Source: Vibrio tritonius
GTDB lineage: Bacteria; Pseudomonadota; Gammaproteobacteria; Enterobacterales; Vibrionaceae
Direction: 5' to 3'
Assembly: GCF_001547935.1 (NCBI RefSeq)
Contig: NZ_AP014635.1
Coordinates: 1,922,001 to 1,986,000, forward strand
DNA length: 64,000 bases
The translations under genes were made by a program, and so were the position numbers. A model generated the notes under the pieces. It was not told the DNA's origin and searched no databases. It saw only the letters and a program-made list of their open reading frames with translations. Positions 20,309 to 29,391 of this stretch are shown here, in pieces; the first letter of the stretch is position 1; each line of letters begins with the position of its first letter.

Positions 20309-22189
20309 ATGTACAAGACTGAACGTCTGAAAGTGTTTTCAGCGAACTTGCCTTTTTTAGTTTCAGTAAACATAGGTATCTCCACCATTTTGGTGATTAG
20401 TGGGATCTATGACGGCATCAGCACAGACAAACTTTTTTGGATGTTCTCTATCTACGCCGTCTCAGCGTTACGGCTCTTTTTTCATTACGGTATTAGTTCG
20501 ACCAATCCTCATAAGTTAGATTTCCATTTTTTTGGTGTGGTCCTCGCAGGTGTTGTTTGGGCCAGTTACCCCTATCTGTTCCACCAGAACTTTACGATAA
20601 AGCAAGAGATGGTTGCACTTATCATCTTTTGTGGCATGTCTGGCGGTAGTGCCAGCTTGCTGTCCGCTGATTTACGCTCTTCAATCGCCTTTACGACTAT
20701 TACGGTGATTCCCTTCTGTTTAGTGCTAATGGGAATGGGACCGGATGAAAAAGCGATTGGCATCATGGGGATTGGCTATGCCATTGCGCTTTGCCTTAGC
20801 GCAGTACGTAGCTCAACCTTTATCATCAACTCGATTCGTAGCCAGCTTCATGTCGAGAGCTTGGTTGCTAACTTAGAAAGTGAAGTAGAAAAACGAACGG
20901 CAAAGATTTTAACCCTTGAACAGAAAGATATGCTCACCGGATTATATAACCGGACTAGCTTCACAACTAAAGTTGAAATGGTTCAAGATCAAGCTTTTGA
21001 ACAACAAAATAATATCGAAACTTTTATCCATATTAATTTGGAAGCCTTTCATATTATTAACGATAATTACGGCCATGAATTTGGCGACTTAGTATTAACT
21101 CTTATTGGTAAGCGATTAACTAACATAGATAAATATTACGGTTCAGTTTCTGCTCGTTGGGGCAACGATGAGTTTATTATTTATCTTTCAACTCAATCGA
21201 CCTATACCGTAAATGAGTATATTGATTTAGTAAGAGAGAAACTTTCTGAGCCAATTCAGCATAATAATATTCGCGTATCTCTCACCTTTCACATTGGTTA
21301 TTTTGACGGCAGTGAACCAATGCCAATATTGAGAGCAATTAAAAACGCGCAATTGGCGATGAGCGATGGAAAGAAAAACCATATTCGTGTTCGAGCATTC
21401 GATCAAGATATTCAAGATCAATATGAACGCAAAGAATATTTAAGATCAGAAATGCTCAAAGCCATTGAAAACCAGACTTTTTTCATGAATTATCAACCGA
21501 TTGTTGATATAAAGACACAACGCATCCATAGCTTTGAAGCTCTCGTACGTTGGAAAGTCGCGGGAGAGCCTATTGCCCCAGACGAATTTATTGCAATAGC
21601 AGAAGAAAACGGCTTGATCACAGATCTGGGTAAGTTAATCATGAAAATGTCGTTGATGGCTCTTAATAGAGTGAATCAACGCCATCCTCAGGTCGCGATA
21701 TCGATAAACGTTTCCGCCATAGAATTTGAGCATGATGATTTTATTAATTATCTTGATTTTCTCATTCATCAATATTCTATCATTACTCAAAATATTCATT
21801 TAGAAATTACGGAAACCGCGATGATTTCTAATTTGGCTCGACTGAGCAATGTGATCAAACGCCTAAAAAATAAAGGTATCATGATTTCAGTAGATGATTT
21901 TGGAACTGGCTTTTCATCCATTTCTGTTCTTAAGAACTTAAGTGTCGATTTCATTAAAATCGACAAAACTTACGTTGACGATATCTGCAATAATGAAAAG
22001 GACCAAAGCATCGTTTCTGCTGTTACTAAGATGGCGCACACCATTAACAGTAAAGTGATTGCTGAAGGTGTAGAGTTACCCGAACAACTCGCGATTCTAC
22101 GTTCAAGTGATGTCGATTTTATTCAAGGATACTTGTTTAGCAAACCAGTATCGTTTGAAACCATGCTCACGCAACTGGCTTACGAATAA
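20309..22189 (+). CDS. Membrane GGDEF-EAL protein, probable c-di-GMP phosphodiesterase
   Basis: A 626-residue protein. Residues 1-175 contain about five membrane segments and no known sensor motif, then a coiled linker (ESLVANLESEVEKR). The GGDEF domain (about 208-360) is degenerate: the active loop reads RWGNDEF and the first metal-binding Asp is replaced in HINLEAF, so cyclase activity is unlikely. The EAL domain (about 375-620) looks intact: EALVRW, INVSAIEF, EITETAM, DDFGTGFSS, KIDKTYVDD, AEGVE and QGYLFSKP. Expected to hydrolyse c-di-GMP at the inner membrane, with the GNDEF domain perhaps a GTP sensor. Single-gene unit. Confidence 0.92.
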   Translation: MYKTERLKVFSANLPFLVSVNIGISTILVISGIYDGISTDKLFWMFSIYAVSALRLFFHYGISSTNPHKLDFHFFGVVLAGVVWASYPYLFHQNFTIKQEMVALIIFCGMSGGSASLLSADLRSSIAFTTITVIPFCLVLMGMGPDEKAIGIMGIGYAIALCLSAVRSSTFIINSIRSQLHVESLVANLESEVEKRTAKILTLEQKDMLTGLYNRTSFTTKVEMVQDQAFEQQNNIETFIHINLEAFHIINDNYGHEFGDLVLTLIGKRLTNIDKYYGSVSARWGNDEFIIYLSTQSTYTVNEYIDLVREKLSEPIQHNNIRVSLTFHIGYFDGSEPMPILRAIKNAQLAMSDGKKNHIRVRAFDQDIQDQYERKEYLRSEMLKAIENQTFFMNYQPIVDIKTQRIHSFEALVRWKVAGEPIAPDEFIAIAEENGLITDLGKLIMKMSLMALNRVNQRHPQVAISINVSAIEFEHDDFINYLDFLIHQYSIITQNIHLEITETAMISNLARLSNVIKRLKNKGIMISVDDFGTGFSSISVLKNLSVDFIKIDKTYVDDICNNEKDQSIVSAVTKMAHTINSKVIAEGVELPEQLAILRSSDVDFIQGYLFSKPVSFETMLTQLAYE

Positions 22190-22234
22190 CCGTAATTTAC
22201 GATAGCATGGCTTGTTTATCTCTGATTTAACAAG

Positions 22235-22660
22235 CTATGCTACTGCTTGTCTAGAGCGATAAAGAGCAGAATGAGCAAGAGTGTAATCCCCTTGTATCTC
22301 TTGTTGAATATGCGCTCCATATAATTGTTCAAGTGGCTTGCCGTAAGCATACACTTCTAGCTCCTCACCCGTCACTTGTTCAATGACCGTCAGTTCAACA
22401 CGACGATAACCATCAGCGACATCAATGCGTTCGAGCACATCCATCTCACCTAATACGCCATCATCAACAAGAAAAACTTGTCCCTGAACCTGATGGCCGA
22501 AGCCGCGATTTAAAATCAACCAAGGTGAATAACGTTCCCCTACCAAATAAAGAGGGTAACGATTCTTCGTTTGAAAGTTTCCCGGGTAACGCACACCTTT
22601 ATTGATGGCAAAGTTCGGAAAACCTTCTTTTAATGTCCCAAAGACAAACACCTTATGCAT
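22235..22660 (-). CDS. Gamma-glutamylcyclotransferase-fold (AIG2-like) protein
   Basis: About 141 residues from the ATG at 22660, which follows AAGGATA; upstream in-frame codons lack such a site. HKVFVFGTLKEG is the family's Y/F-G-S/T-L-x-x-G substrate loop, followed by NKGVRYPGNF, YPLYLVGERYSPWLILNRG and GQVFLVDDGVLGEMDVLERIDV (the ..LD..E region with the putative catalytic Glu) and the terminal VYAYGKP. Members turn gamma-glutamyl amines or peptides into 5-oxoproline, but many bacterial ones are uncharacterised. The gene lies just downstream of glpM on the same strand. Confidence 0.85.
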   Translation of the reverse strand: MHKVFVFGTLKEGFPNFAINKGVRYPGNFQTKNRYPLYLVGERYSPWLILNRGFGHQVQGQVFLVDDGVLGEMDVLERIDVADGYRRVELTVIEQVTGEELEVYAYGKPLEQLYGAHIQQEIQGDYTLAHSALYRSRQAVA

Positions 22661-22719
22661 GGAAATATCCTTATTTCTGTCGGCAGAAAGATGTACCATT
22701 CTCGGTACACTCAAAAATG

Positions 22720-23070
22720 TCATAGAGCCACCGCATACCATTTAGTCCAACCTACCAAAAGAACCGCGGCAAAGGCGCCCCACACTAACGTTGCTAAAGT
22801 CAATGTCCACATCAAGTTGTAGCGATAGCTAAAATAATAAACAGCGACCAAATATGCCGCGTAAGGAAGCAGAGAATAGAGCCCGAATAAGACTGTTGAC
22901 CGTAATTCTTCCATTGTTCGCTCAGAACCAACAATGTAGTGAGCAATCAACGCGAAGGTAGGAAACAGTGGCACCAAACCTGAAATATAGAAACTCTTAC
23001 TCTTCGACAATAACGCAATCAGCAATACAGCCAACGCTCCTAAACTGCACTTGGCAAATAAAGCGACCAC
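22720..23070 (-). CDS. glpM: GlpM family membrane protein
   Basis: A 116-residue hydrophobic protein with four membrane segments. The N-terminal half (LGALAVLLIALLSKSKSFY, then ISGLVPLFPTFALIAHYIVG) and SERTMEELRSTVLFGLYSLLPYAAYL are characteristic of GlpM, named from Pseudomonas where loss affects glycerol metabolism and alginate. The molecular function is unknown. The stop is 60 bases upstream of the GGCT-like gene start. Confidence 0.9.
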   Translation of the reverse strand: MVALFAKCSLGALAVLLIALLSKSKSFYISGLVPLFPTFALIAHYIVGSERTMEELRSTVLFGLYSLLPYAAYLVAVYYFSYRYNLMWTLTLATLVWGAFAAVLLVGWTKWYAVAL

Positions 23071-23307
23071 TCATCTATCCCTATATGAAACGTATCCCTT
23101 AACCATTGTGTATGCGCATTATGCTCATAATTATGCGTTAAAAACCAGCTTCAATTTTGGACATTTTCTTTTTAGTTGAGAATCATTACCAGATCATTAA
23201 GCGAATTGCCTACAGATAAGGTGCTTAAATGATATGGCAGATCTCACCCAAACGATTGAACGAGAACGACCGACAAAAACCATGATGCGTAATGAGTAAC
23301 CTCTGCT

Positions 23308-23703
23308 CTAGTGAGTTGAAGTACTCTGCAATTCAACAAAATGGTTTATCGCTGGATAAGTTACGCTGGTACAATTACTTGGCAGAGTATCGAATGGGTA
23401 CCAACGTATCTCTCTGCACAAATGAGGCTCAGCGTTATGTAATTCACCTTGCCACTCATGGCAATAGAACACGTAATGGCACAAACCGTCATTTTCATCA
23501 AAGATATCGCAAATCAGTGATAACGATGTGACTTCAACGCCGACTTCTTCTTTTGCTTCTCGAATGGCCGCTTGAGCCGGAGACTCATTGGGTTCAACTC
23601 TACCGAACGGCAGCCCCCATAAATCACTTAGATGACGAGTATTCTCCCGATAACCAAGTAATACATGGTTATCTTGCGCAAAAATAATGTGTACTACATC
23701 CAC
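23308..23703 (-). CDS. Nudix hydrolase
   Basis: A 131-residue Nudix enzyme. The Nudix box is complete: GRVEPNESPAQAAIREAKEEVGVE (G-x5-E-x7-R-E-x2-E-E-x-G-V), with W-x-x-P before it. It would hydrolyse a nucleoside diphosphate linked to another moiety, with Mg bound by the box glutamates; sequence does not fix the substrate. AAAAGGAGA precedes the ATG at 23703. Single gene, between glpM and a 51-residue protein. Confidence 0.9.
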   Translation of the reverse strand: MDVVHIIFAQDNHVLLGYRENTRHLSDLWGLPFGRVEPNESPAQAAIREAKEEVGVEVTSLSLICDIFDENDGLCHYVFYCHEWQGELHNAEPHLCREIRWYPFDTLPSNCTSVTYPAINHFVELQSTSTH

Positions 23704-23753
23704 AATAAGCTCTCCTTTTCCGTTTTTATGGGGGGCGAACTATCTTACTCAGA

Positions 23754-23909
23754 TTAATGTATGTTGATTGATTTAATTTGATCCACTCCAAGCCCTAATA
23801 GAGTGCCGAATATCAAGCCTAGTGCCATGTTTCCCATCGACCATCCTACTAAAGTGCCTAATCCTAATCCCCAGGCATAAAACTTGCCATTACCTGTTTT
23901 CATGCGCAT
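23754..23909 (-). CDS. Small glycine-rich membrane protein (51 aa)
   Basis: Too short for most gene calls. The ATG at 23909-23907 follows GGGAAG by about five bases; other ATGs lie one codon before and two codons after. The product, beginning MRMKTGNGKFYAWG, has small-residue repeats (GLGLGTLVGW, MALGLIFGTLLGLG) typical of a glycine-zipper hydrophobic hairpin, and a polar tail DQIKSINIH. Family unknown; proteins of this shape are usually small inner-membrane proteins. Confidence 0.6.
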   Translation of the reverse strand: MRMKTGNGKFYAWGLGLGTLVGWSMGNMALGLIFGTLLGLGVDQIKSINIH

Positions 23910-24111
23910 CATTTCTTCCCTGTTTTTGTGTTGTGTACATCTGTTTTGACTCTGCTCTTTTATGGCAGGTTAGTTTCAGATTACCTCTTTGACGTAAAGT
24001 TTCAATCTCCAAATTGACAAAGTTAGACATTAATTTCACAGAGGTTATGTACACAAAAACCTGCCATTATCATTAACTCATTGAGCATTCACATCACAAA
24101 TAAATATCAAA

Positions 24112-24145
24112 AAAATGGAGCTAAGAAGAATCTTAGCTCCATTTT
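24112..24145 (-). terminator. Strong terminator, end of the trkH transcript
   Basis: A perfect 15-bp stem (24112-24126 with 24131-24145, containing GGAGCTAAGA/TCTTAGCTCC) around a four-base loop, followed on the minus strand by seven T residues. It lies 205 bases past the trkH stop, leaving a long 3' untranslated segment. Confidence 0.85.
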
Positions 24146-24349
24146 GCTTAGCTCAGTGGCATGACACTCTTTGGTGCCGATTATTATCATTTTGCTCACT
24201 GATAAATAGCCAACCCTTTGCGGGTCTACCTTCTAACTCTCTGACGTCGTTAGTAAAGGATTCGTCGTTTGATAAGTATCATAGCGACGAGGCCGTTATC
24301 GTGAGAATCGTAAACTTACAAAATTCCGCTATGTCAGAGCCATACTGAG

Positions 24350-25831
24350 TTAATAGCGCCAAAATGCCTTAGAAAAGATGATGAGAACGGGGAAAATTTC
24401 CAGTCGGCCAAATATCATAGCTAAACACATTAACCATTTAGCAGGGTCTTTTAATGGAGCAAACCCAGCAGCCGTTTCTCCCCACCCTAATCCCATGTTA
24501 TTTATACAAGCCGCGACCGTACCATAAGCCGTCTTGAAATCGTGCCCGATGGCGACCAGCCCCCAAATAAAGAAGCAGGTAAAAAAGATCCATAGGAAAA
24601 ACAGCCCCCAAACTGAGCGCATTACACGATCATTGACCTTCTCTCCCGCCACTTTAGTGGTCAATAGTGCATTAGGACGCACTAGCTGGTGTATCTCTGT
24701 CCGACCTTGGCGAAACAATAACAAAAAACGCATCGCTTTAATGCCACCACAGGTTGAACCAAAGCAGCCACCAAAGAAACTGGCTCCCATTAAAAGTAAC
24801 ACCACCGCATCTGGCCACTGCGGGAAACCTGCAGCACCTAAGCCATTATCGGTCATAACCGATACGGCTTGGAAAAAACCGTGCACAAAGGCATCTGATA
24901 AACCAAAAGTGTGGGTACGTATCAGTTCTAACCAAGTAATCAATACCACAATACCCATGATGAGCATCATGAATTTGAATTCCGAATTACTCCAAATCGG
25001 TTTCAAACTGCGTTTCATGATCGCCACATAGTAGAGTGAGAAATTGACCGCAGCGAATATAGAAAATACGCCTCCAACCAATTCTATGGCAACGCTATTG
25101 TAATACCCCAAGCTATCGCCATGTGTAGAAAAACCGCCCAGTGAAACCGTTGATAGACTATGACAAATGGCATCGAACCAGTTCATACCTGCCCAGTAAT
25201 AGGCCAACGTTGTTACCACAGCAAGTAAACTGTACAAGCCCCACATGCTGCGTGCCGTATCGGCCAAACGCGGCGTGAGTTTTTCCTCTTTCATTGGTCC
25301 CGGCATTTCAGATTGATAAAGCCTTGCACCACCAATCCCTAGAAAAGGCATGATGGCAACGGCCAATACGATGATCCCGAGACCACCGAGGAAATTGAGC
25401 TGCGCGCGAAAAAACAATATCGACTTAGGCAAGCTATCAATATTCGCTAGCACCGACGCCCCTGTTGTGGTGATACCGGAAACCCCCTCAAATAACGCAT
25501 CGGTAAAAGAGAGGTCGAGACGACGATCGAGATAAAATGGCATTGCACTCATGATGGAGAAAATCAGCCAAAATAGACAGGCCACCATAAAACCATCGCG
25601 CTTTTGTAAATACTTATCCTCGCTTTTATTCGTGAGCTTCCAACCGATTAAACCAATCACTAACGAAACAACACACGTGAGGAAAAAGGGCGTGATATAA
25701 CCATCGCGATACAGCCAAGCAACGCCCATAGGCACTAACATGGTTAAGCTGTAAATGATGATCAGAAAGCTACAAAGATGCAGCACGGTTCCCACCCTTG
25801 AGTGAGAGCGTAAATATGAGTGAATGTTCAT
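24350..25831 (-). CDS. trkH: TrkH/KtrB-family potassium uptake channel subunit
   Basis: A 493-residue protein with the four M1-P-M2 repeats of the superfamily. Selectivity-filter glycines are visible in GVSGITTTGASV, HSLSTVSLGGFST, AVSVMTDNGLGAAGF and ACINNMGLGWGE. PGPMKEEKLTPRLADTARSMW and GSTCGGIKAMRFLLL are typical of TrkH. It should form the K+-translocating subunit with a TrkA-type regulator encoded elsewhere. It follows the kdpE-like gene by 14 bases, so it is likely the third gene of a kinase-regulator-transporter operon and controlled by that two-component system. Confidence 0.93.
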   Translation of the reverse strand: MNIHSYLRSHSRVGTVLHLCSFLIIIYSLTMLVPMGVAWLYRDGYITPFFLTCVVSLVIGLIGWKLTNKSEDKYLQKRDGFMVACLFWLIFSIMSAMPFYLDRRLDLSFTDALFEGVSGITTTGASVLANIDSLPKSILFFRAQLNFLGGLGIIVLAVAIMPFLGIGGARLYQSEMPGPMKEEKLTPRLADTARSMWGLYSLLAVVTTLAYYWAGMNWFDAICHSLSTVSLGGFSTHGDSLGYYNSVAIELVGGVFSIFAAVNFSLYYVAIMKRSLKPIWSNSEFKFMMLIMGIVVLITWLELIRTHTFGLSDAFVHGFFQAVSVMTDNGLGAAGFPQWPDAVVLLLMGASFFGGCFGSTCGGIKAMRFLLLFRQGRTEIHQLVRPNALLTTKVAGEKVNDRVMRSVWGLFFLWIFFTCFFIWGLVAIGHDFKTAYGTVAACINNMGLGWGETAAGFAPLKDPAKWLMCLAMIFGRLEIFPVLIIFSKAFWRY

Positions 25832-25845
25832 GATTTGCAGAAAGA

Positions 25846-26544
25846 TTACTGTTTGGTTAAGACCTGAGTAAGCAGCCGGTAACCTAAGCCAGGTTCCGTT
25901 TTTAGTAGCTGCTGTTCATCGACACTGTCGCGCAACTTGCGCCGTAGTTGGCTAACCAACACTCTCAGGTAATGAGTATCTTCGGTGTGGGTGGCTCCCC
26001 AAATATTTTTTAGAAGATCGGTTTGTTTGATCAGTTTGTTCGGATGTTTGGCTAACATGCACAAAAAGGCGAATTCCTTTTTAGTTAATGCCAGTTCTTG
26101 CTCATCAAGCCAAAGCTGATGACTGTTTTGCAGCAAACGAATTCGTCCACAGTGCAATTCATCTGCCCCTTTTGTCTCATCAACTAAATCCCGGAGTAAC
26201 ACTTTAATGCGGACCATTAACTCTCTGATACCAAAAGGCTTACTCAGATAGTCGTTTGCCCCAGCTTCGAGCAACCGTATTTTTTCGTCTTCTTCATCAC
26301 GGGCGGTCAAGATCAACACCGGAATACGGCTCTGGCTTCTTAGGTGATCAAGTAAACGAATACCATCACCATCAGGTAAACCTAAATCCAATACCACGGC
26401 ATCAATTCCGCCTTGCTCCAACATAACCATCGCTTCAGCAATAGAGTGCGCGCCGCAATATTCTAATCCCTCAGCCACCAGCGAGATACGAATAAAGGTA
26501 TGAATTTGCAGCTCATCATCTACCACTAAAATTTTATGCGCCAC
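25846..26544 (-). CDS. OmpR/KdpE-family response regulator
   Basis: 232 residues: receiver domain (1-120) with acidic pocket DDE near residue 9, phosphoacceptor D53 (VVLDLGLPDGDG), T/K at LTARDEEDEK and LSKPFGI; winged-helix DNA-binding domain (about 130-230) with LTKKEFAFLCMLAKHPN and THYLRVLVSQLRRKL. The sequence is closest to KdpE. It overlaps the kinase stop by 11 bases and precedes trkH by 14. There is no kdpFABC in the window; the likely target is its own operon. Confidence 0.92.
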   Translation of the reverse strand: MAHKILVVDDELQIHTFIRISLVAEGLEYCGAHSIAEAMVMLEQGGIDAVVLDLGLPDGDGIRLLDHLRSQSRIPVLILTARDEEDEKIRLLEAGANDYLSKPFGIRELMVRIKVLLRDLVDETKGADELHCGRIRLLQNSHQLWLDEQELALTKKEFAFLCMLAKHPNKLIKQTDLLKNIWGATHTEDTHYLRVLVSQLRRKLRDSVDEQQLLKTEPGLGYRLLTQVLTKQ

Positions 26545-27607
26545 AATGTGTTACTCCCGATTGAATCGGTAAGGTGATCCGAAATGTGCTGCCCTCTTGC
26601 TGAGCAATCGCCTCAATTGAGCCTTGGTGAGCTGCAATCAAACCTCGAGCAACCGCTAACCCTAATCCGGTACCACTGTCGTTATGTTTAAGCCCTTTTT
26701 GCGAGTAGAATAGCTCAAACATTTGCTCCGCTTGTTCTGGTGAAAATCCAATACCTTGGTCTTTTACATCCAAAATAACTGCATTCCCCTCCAGATAAAG
26801 TGACAACGTCACTATAGAGTCGAGCGGAGAATAACGCAGCGCATTATCCACCACATTAAACAGCGCTTGTGAGATCAAACTAGAACTTAACGACAGCATA
26901 GGCAGAGGCTGCTTGTTATCCACTACCACTCGCGACGCTCGCTCGCCTAAGCGTGCTAATACGAGGGAAACGACCTGTAACAGCGACTCTTCTTCCTTAT
27001 TGACTTTCAAAGCACCGTGTTGCAGCTTGGTCGCTTGCAACAAGTTTTCAATGTACTGATGAAGGCGATGACTCTCTTGCGTGGCGCTGTCGAGCAACTC
27101 ATCGGTTTCCACTTTCGAGAGCAACGCTTGATACTCTTTCAAAGTACTTAACGTGCCAATAATGGTCGCCAAAGGAGTGCGCAAATCGTGAGAGACAGAT
27201 AAGAGTATCTGGTTGCGTAACTGCGCTTGTTTTAACGCATCTTGTTGACGCTTATACCGCTCCGCCAATTGGCTGGTCAATAAGGCGACACCAATAAACA
27301 CTAGGAGATTAATAATGTCATCTTGTCGCCACATCACCAAAGAAAAACGCGGAATCGTAAACAAGAAATTAAAACACACAGCCCCGATAATAGCCGCAAT
27401 AAATGCGTATTTACCATCGCAGTAAAAAGCGACCAGCACCACCGCAAGTTCTAATAACAATAACACGGCAACGGCCGACTCTAATGCGACATCAAGTCCG
27501 TAGCTGCAAACTAATGCAGTCGATACAATGATTGCGGTAAAGAGCCAACGCTGACCAATTGTTGTCGGTGTCATGGAGATCGTCATCTTGTTCATCAGTG
27601 GCGGCAC
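26534..27607 (-). CDS. KdpD-like sensor histidine kinase lacking the N-terminal KdpD and Usp domains
   Basis: About 357 residues, compared with about 900 in full KdpD. It begins with a DUF4118-type block of four short membrane segments (about 20-112: WLFTAIIVSTALVC, VAVLLLLELAVVLVAFY, AFIAAIIGAVCFNFLF, INLLVFIGVALLTSQ), then the HisKA domain with phosphoacceptor H140 (SVSHDLRTPLA) and the ATPase domain (NVVDNALRY, DVKDQGIGF, GTGLGLAVARGLI). The cytoplasmic KdpD domain and the universal-stress domain are absent. The start is a GTG at 27607 or an ATG four codons in. Probably senses membrane or K+ status for trkH. Confidence 0.9.
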   Translation of the reverse strand: MPPLMNKMTISMTPTTIGQRWLFTAIIVSTALVCSYGLDVALESAVAVLLLLELAVVLVAFYCDGKYAFIAAIIGAVCFNFLFTIPRFSLVMWRQDDIINLLVFIGVALLTSQLAERYKRQQDALKQAQLRNQILLSVSHDLRTPLATIIGTLSTLKEYQALLSKVETDELLDSATQESHRLHQYIENLLQATKLQHGALKVNKEEESLLQVVSLVLARLGERASRVVVDNKQPLPMLSLSSSLISQALFNVVDNALRYSPLDSIVTLSLYLEGNAVILDVKDQGIGFSPEQAEQMFELFYSQKGLKHNDSGTGLGLAVARGLIAAHQGSIEAIAQQEGSTFRITLPIQSGVTHCGA

Positions 27608-27706
27608 TCTATCAAACCCTTATTTTCTTGGCGCGTAAAAAAAGCGTAAAAAAGCACGTCAATAACGTGGTTAGTTTACGCTTCTCTGGGCATTTTTGCG
27701 TCTAAG

Positions 27707-28309
27707 TTAGGCTTCAACCTCTAATTGGCGCAATAATTTTGCCGGGTTGCCGCCAATCACCACATTATCGCCAAAGCTTTTGGTTACCACGCTGCCGGAC
27801 GCGACCACCACGTTATTGCCCAAGGTTACTCCTGGGTTAATCGTTGCATGACCGCCAATCCAGCACTCGTCGCCTATGGTAATCGGCTTGGCAAACTCAA
27901 CCGATTTACGCAGCGTTAAATCCAGAGGATGACCTGCGGTATAAATACCAACTTGCGGGCCAATTAAACAGTTGTCCCCGATAGTCACAGGCGCACAATC
28001 CAAAATTACACCATCCGTATTCATGTAGAAGTTTTCCCCTACCCGAATATTGTGGCCATAATCGCACGCAAAACGGCCACTGATATGAAAACGTTCACCA
28101 ACTTGACCGAACAATTGACGAATGATTGCATTGCGCGCATCGCCTTCCCGACTGCGTAACTGATGGAAATCGTCTAACAAATCACGAGCTCGTGCGCGCA
28201 GCGCAACTAAGGTGTCATCTTCTGAATAGTAGTTTTCACCATCACACATCGCCACCCACTGACTATCATCACCATTTAGTAAAATATCGGAAAAAGATGG
28301 ATACGCCAC
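27707..28309 (-). CDS. Maltose/galactoside O-acetyltransferase-like protein
   Basis: About 200 residues. A Mac domain (about 20-75: CDGENYYSEDDTLVALRARARDLL) precedes a left-handed beta-helix of hexapeptide repeats (ITIGDNCLIGPQVGIYTAGHPLD, ITIGDECWIGGHATINPGVTLGNNVVVASGSVV) ending VVIGGNPAKLLRQL. The catalytic His is in YTAGHPLD. It acetylates sugar hydroxyls from acetyl-CoA. A GTG at 28309 is eight bases after AGAGG, better than the TTG two codons upstream. It has about 20 extra N-terminal residues compared with E. coli Maa. Single gene. Confidence 0.88.
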   Translation of the reverse strand: MAYPSFSDILLNGDDSQWVAMCDGENYYSEDDTLVALRARARDLLDDFHQLRSREGDARNAIIRQLFGQVGERFHISGRFACDYGHNIRVGENFYMNTDGVILDCAPVTIGDNCLIGPQVGIYTAGHPLDLTLRKSVEFAKPITIGDECWIGGHATINPGVTLGNNVVVASGSVVTKSFGDNVVIGGNPAKLLRQLEVEA

Positions 28310-28546
28310 AATCAAAGCCTCTTATGATTTGAATACTGTTCGAGTCTACCGTATTCATCGTGTTTCTCAATCATTGCCTCTGTTTATTCCTAACTTCCTA
28401 GCAGAATTGGAAAAAAGCACATACAAAGAGGTTGGTCATTCACATCCCCTCTGAGCACAATATCAGCAAATAAACGTATACCCACTGATTTCACAAGATT
28501 ATTTCCGTATACTTCGCCAAGTTACTTATTTCATTAGGACCTGACT

Positions 28547-29164
28547 ATGTTTCAACCCGCTAATACCGTTGTCGTACTTGACTTTGAGACCACGGGATTA
28601 TCCCCGAATATGGGCGACCGTGCGATTGAAATTGGCGCGGTCAAACTGGTTGATGGGGTTAAGGTTGGCTCCTTTCAGCAGTTGATGAATCCTGGTTTTC
28701 CCGTTAGCCCATTCATTTCTTCTTTTACGGGTATTACCAATTCCATGCTTTCTCATGCACCTAAAGCAAAGGAAGTGATGCAAGAATTTGCCGAGTTTAT
28801 TGGCGACAGTCCCCTTGTGGCGCACAATGCATCATTTGATAAACGCTTTCTGGATGCCGAATTTGAACGGATAAACGCGCATTATCCGGGGCCATTCGCC
28901 TGCTCGATGCTCATCGCAAGACGCCTTATCCCCAATGCACCAACTCATAAGCTGGGTGATTTAGTGCGTTTTAAGCAGATTGAAAATGACGGTACATTTC
29001 ACCGGGCCTTAGCCGATGCGGAGATGACAGCCAAATTATGGCTATTGATGCTCGATGAACTTGCCGAGCAAGGTGTGATGTCGCCAAACATAGCGTTAAT
29101 GCAGAAGATCAGCCGGACTAATAAAGCTGCCATTCCGGCCTTACTCTCAAAAGAGATAGGATAA
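28547..29164 (+). CDS. DnaQ-like DEDDh 3'-5' exonuclease
   Basis: A 205-residue exonuclease of the DnaQ fold: ExoI motif VLDFETTGL, ExoII HNASFDKRFLDAEF, ExoIII HRALADAEMTAKL with the DEDDh histidine. These residues bind two metal ions to cleave single-strand ends. It is a free-standing protein with no polymerase, UvrC-like or helicase domain, so its role may be in repair or RNA processing. A TTAGGCGC/GCGCCTAA stem with a long loop lies right after the stop (29171-29220). Confidence 0.92.
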   Translation: MFQPANTVVVLDFETTGLSPNMGDRAIEIGAVKLVDGVKVGSFQQLMNPGFPVSPFISSFTGITNSMLSHAPKAKEVMQEFAEFIGDSPLVAHNASFDKRFLDAEFERINAHYPGPFACSMLIARRLIPNAPTHKLGDLVRFKQIENDGTFHRALADAEMTAKLWLLMLDELAEQGVMSPNIALMQKISRTNKAAIPALLSKEIG

Positions 29165-29391
29165 AAACACTTAGGCGCACTCACACAACACTCATTCGCA
29201 ATGAATCCGAGCGCGCCTAATGCGGGTAAAACGGATATCTAATTCGTCACCAATGCTATTGTGGCTCAATGTCCTTATCCAACCCAATAACTCTCCATAC
29301 CATTGATGACTAAGCTGAGAGCATTGCTATACCAATCGTCGCCTTTAACTATGCAGATAATGGCGGCAAAGGATAGTAATGCAACGTCACC

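Noticed and set aside
23175-23195. A Fur box near GAGAATCATTACC
   Set aside because: Only the right half resembles the Fur consensus; the left half matches poorly and the nearby genes are not iron-related.
24115-24348. 77-codon plus-strand frame after the hairpin at 24112
   Set aside because: It starts inside the terminator stem, has no ribosome binding site and lies opposite the trkH 3' tail.
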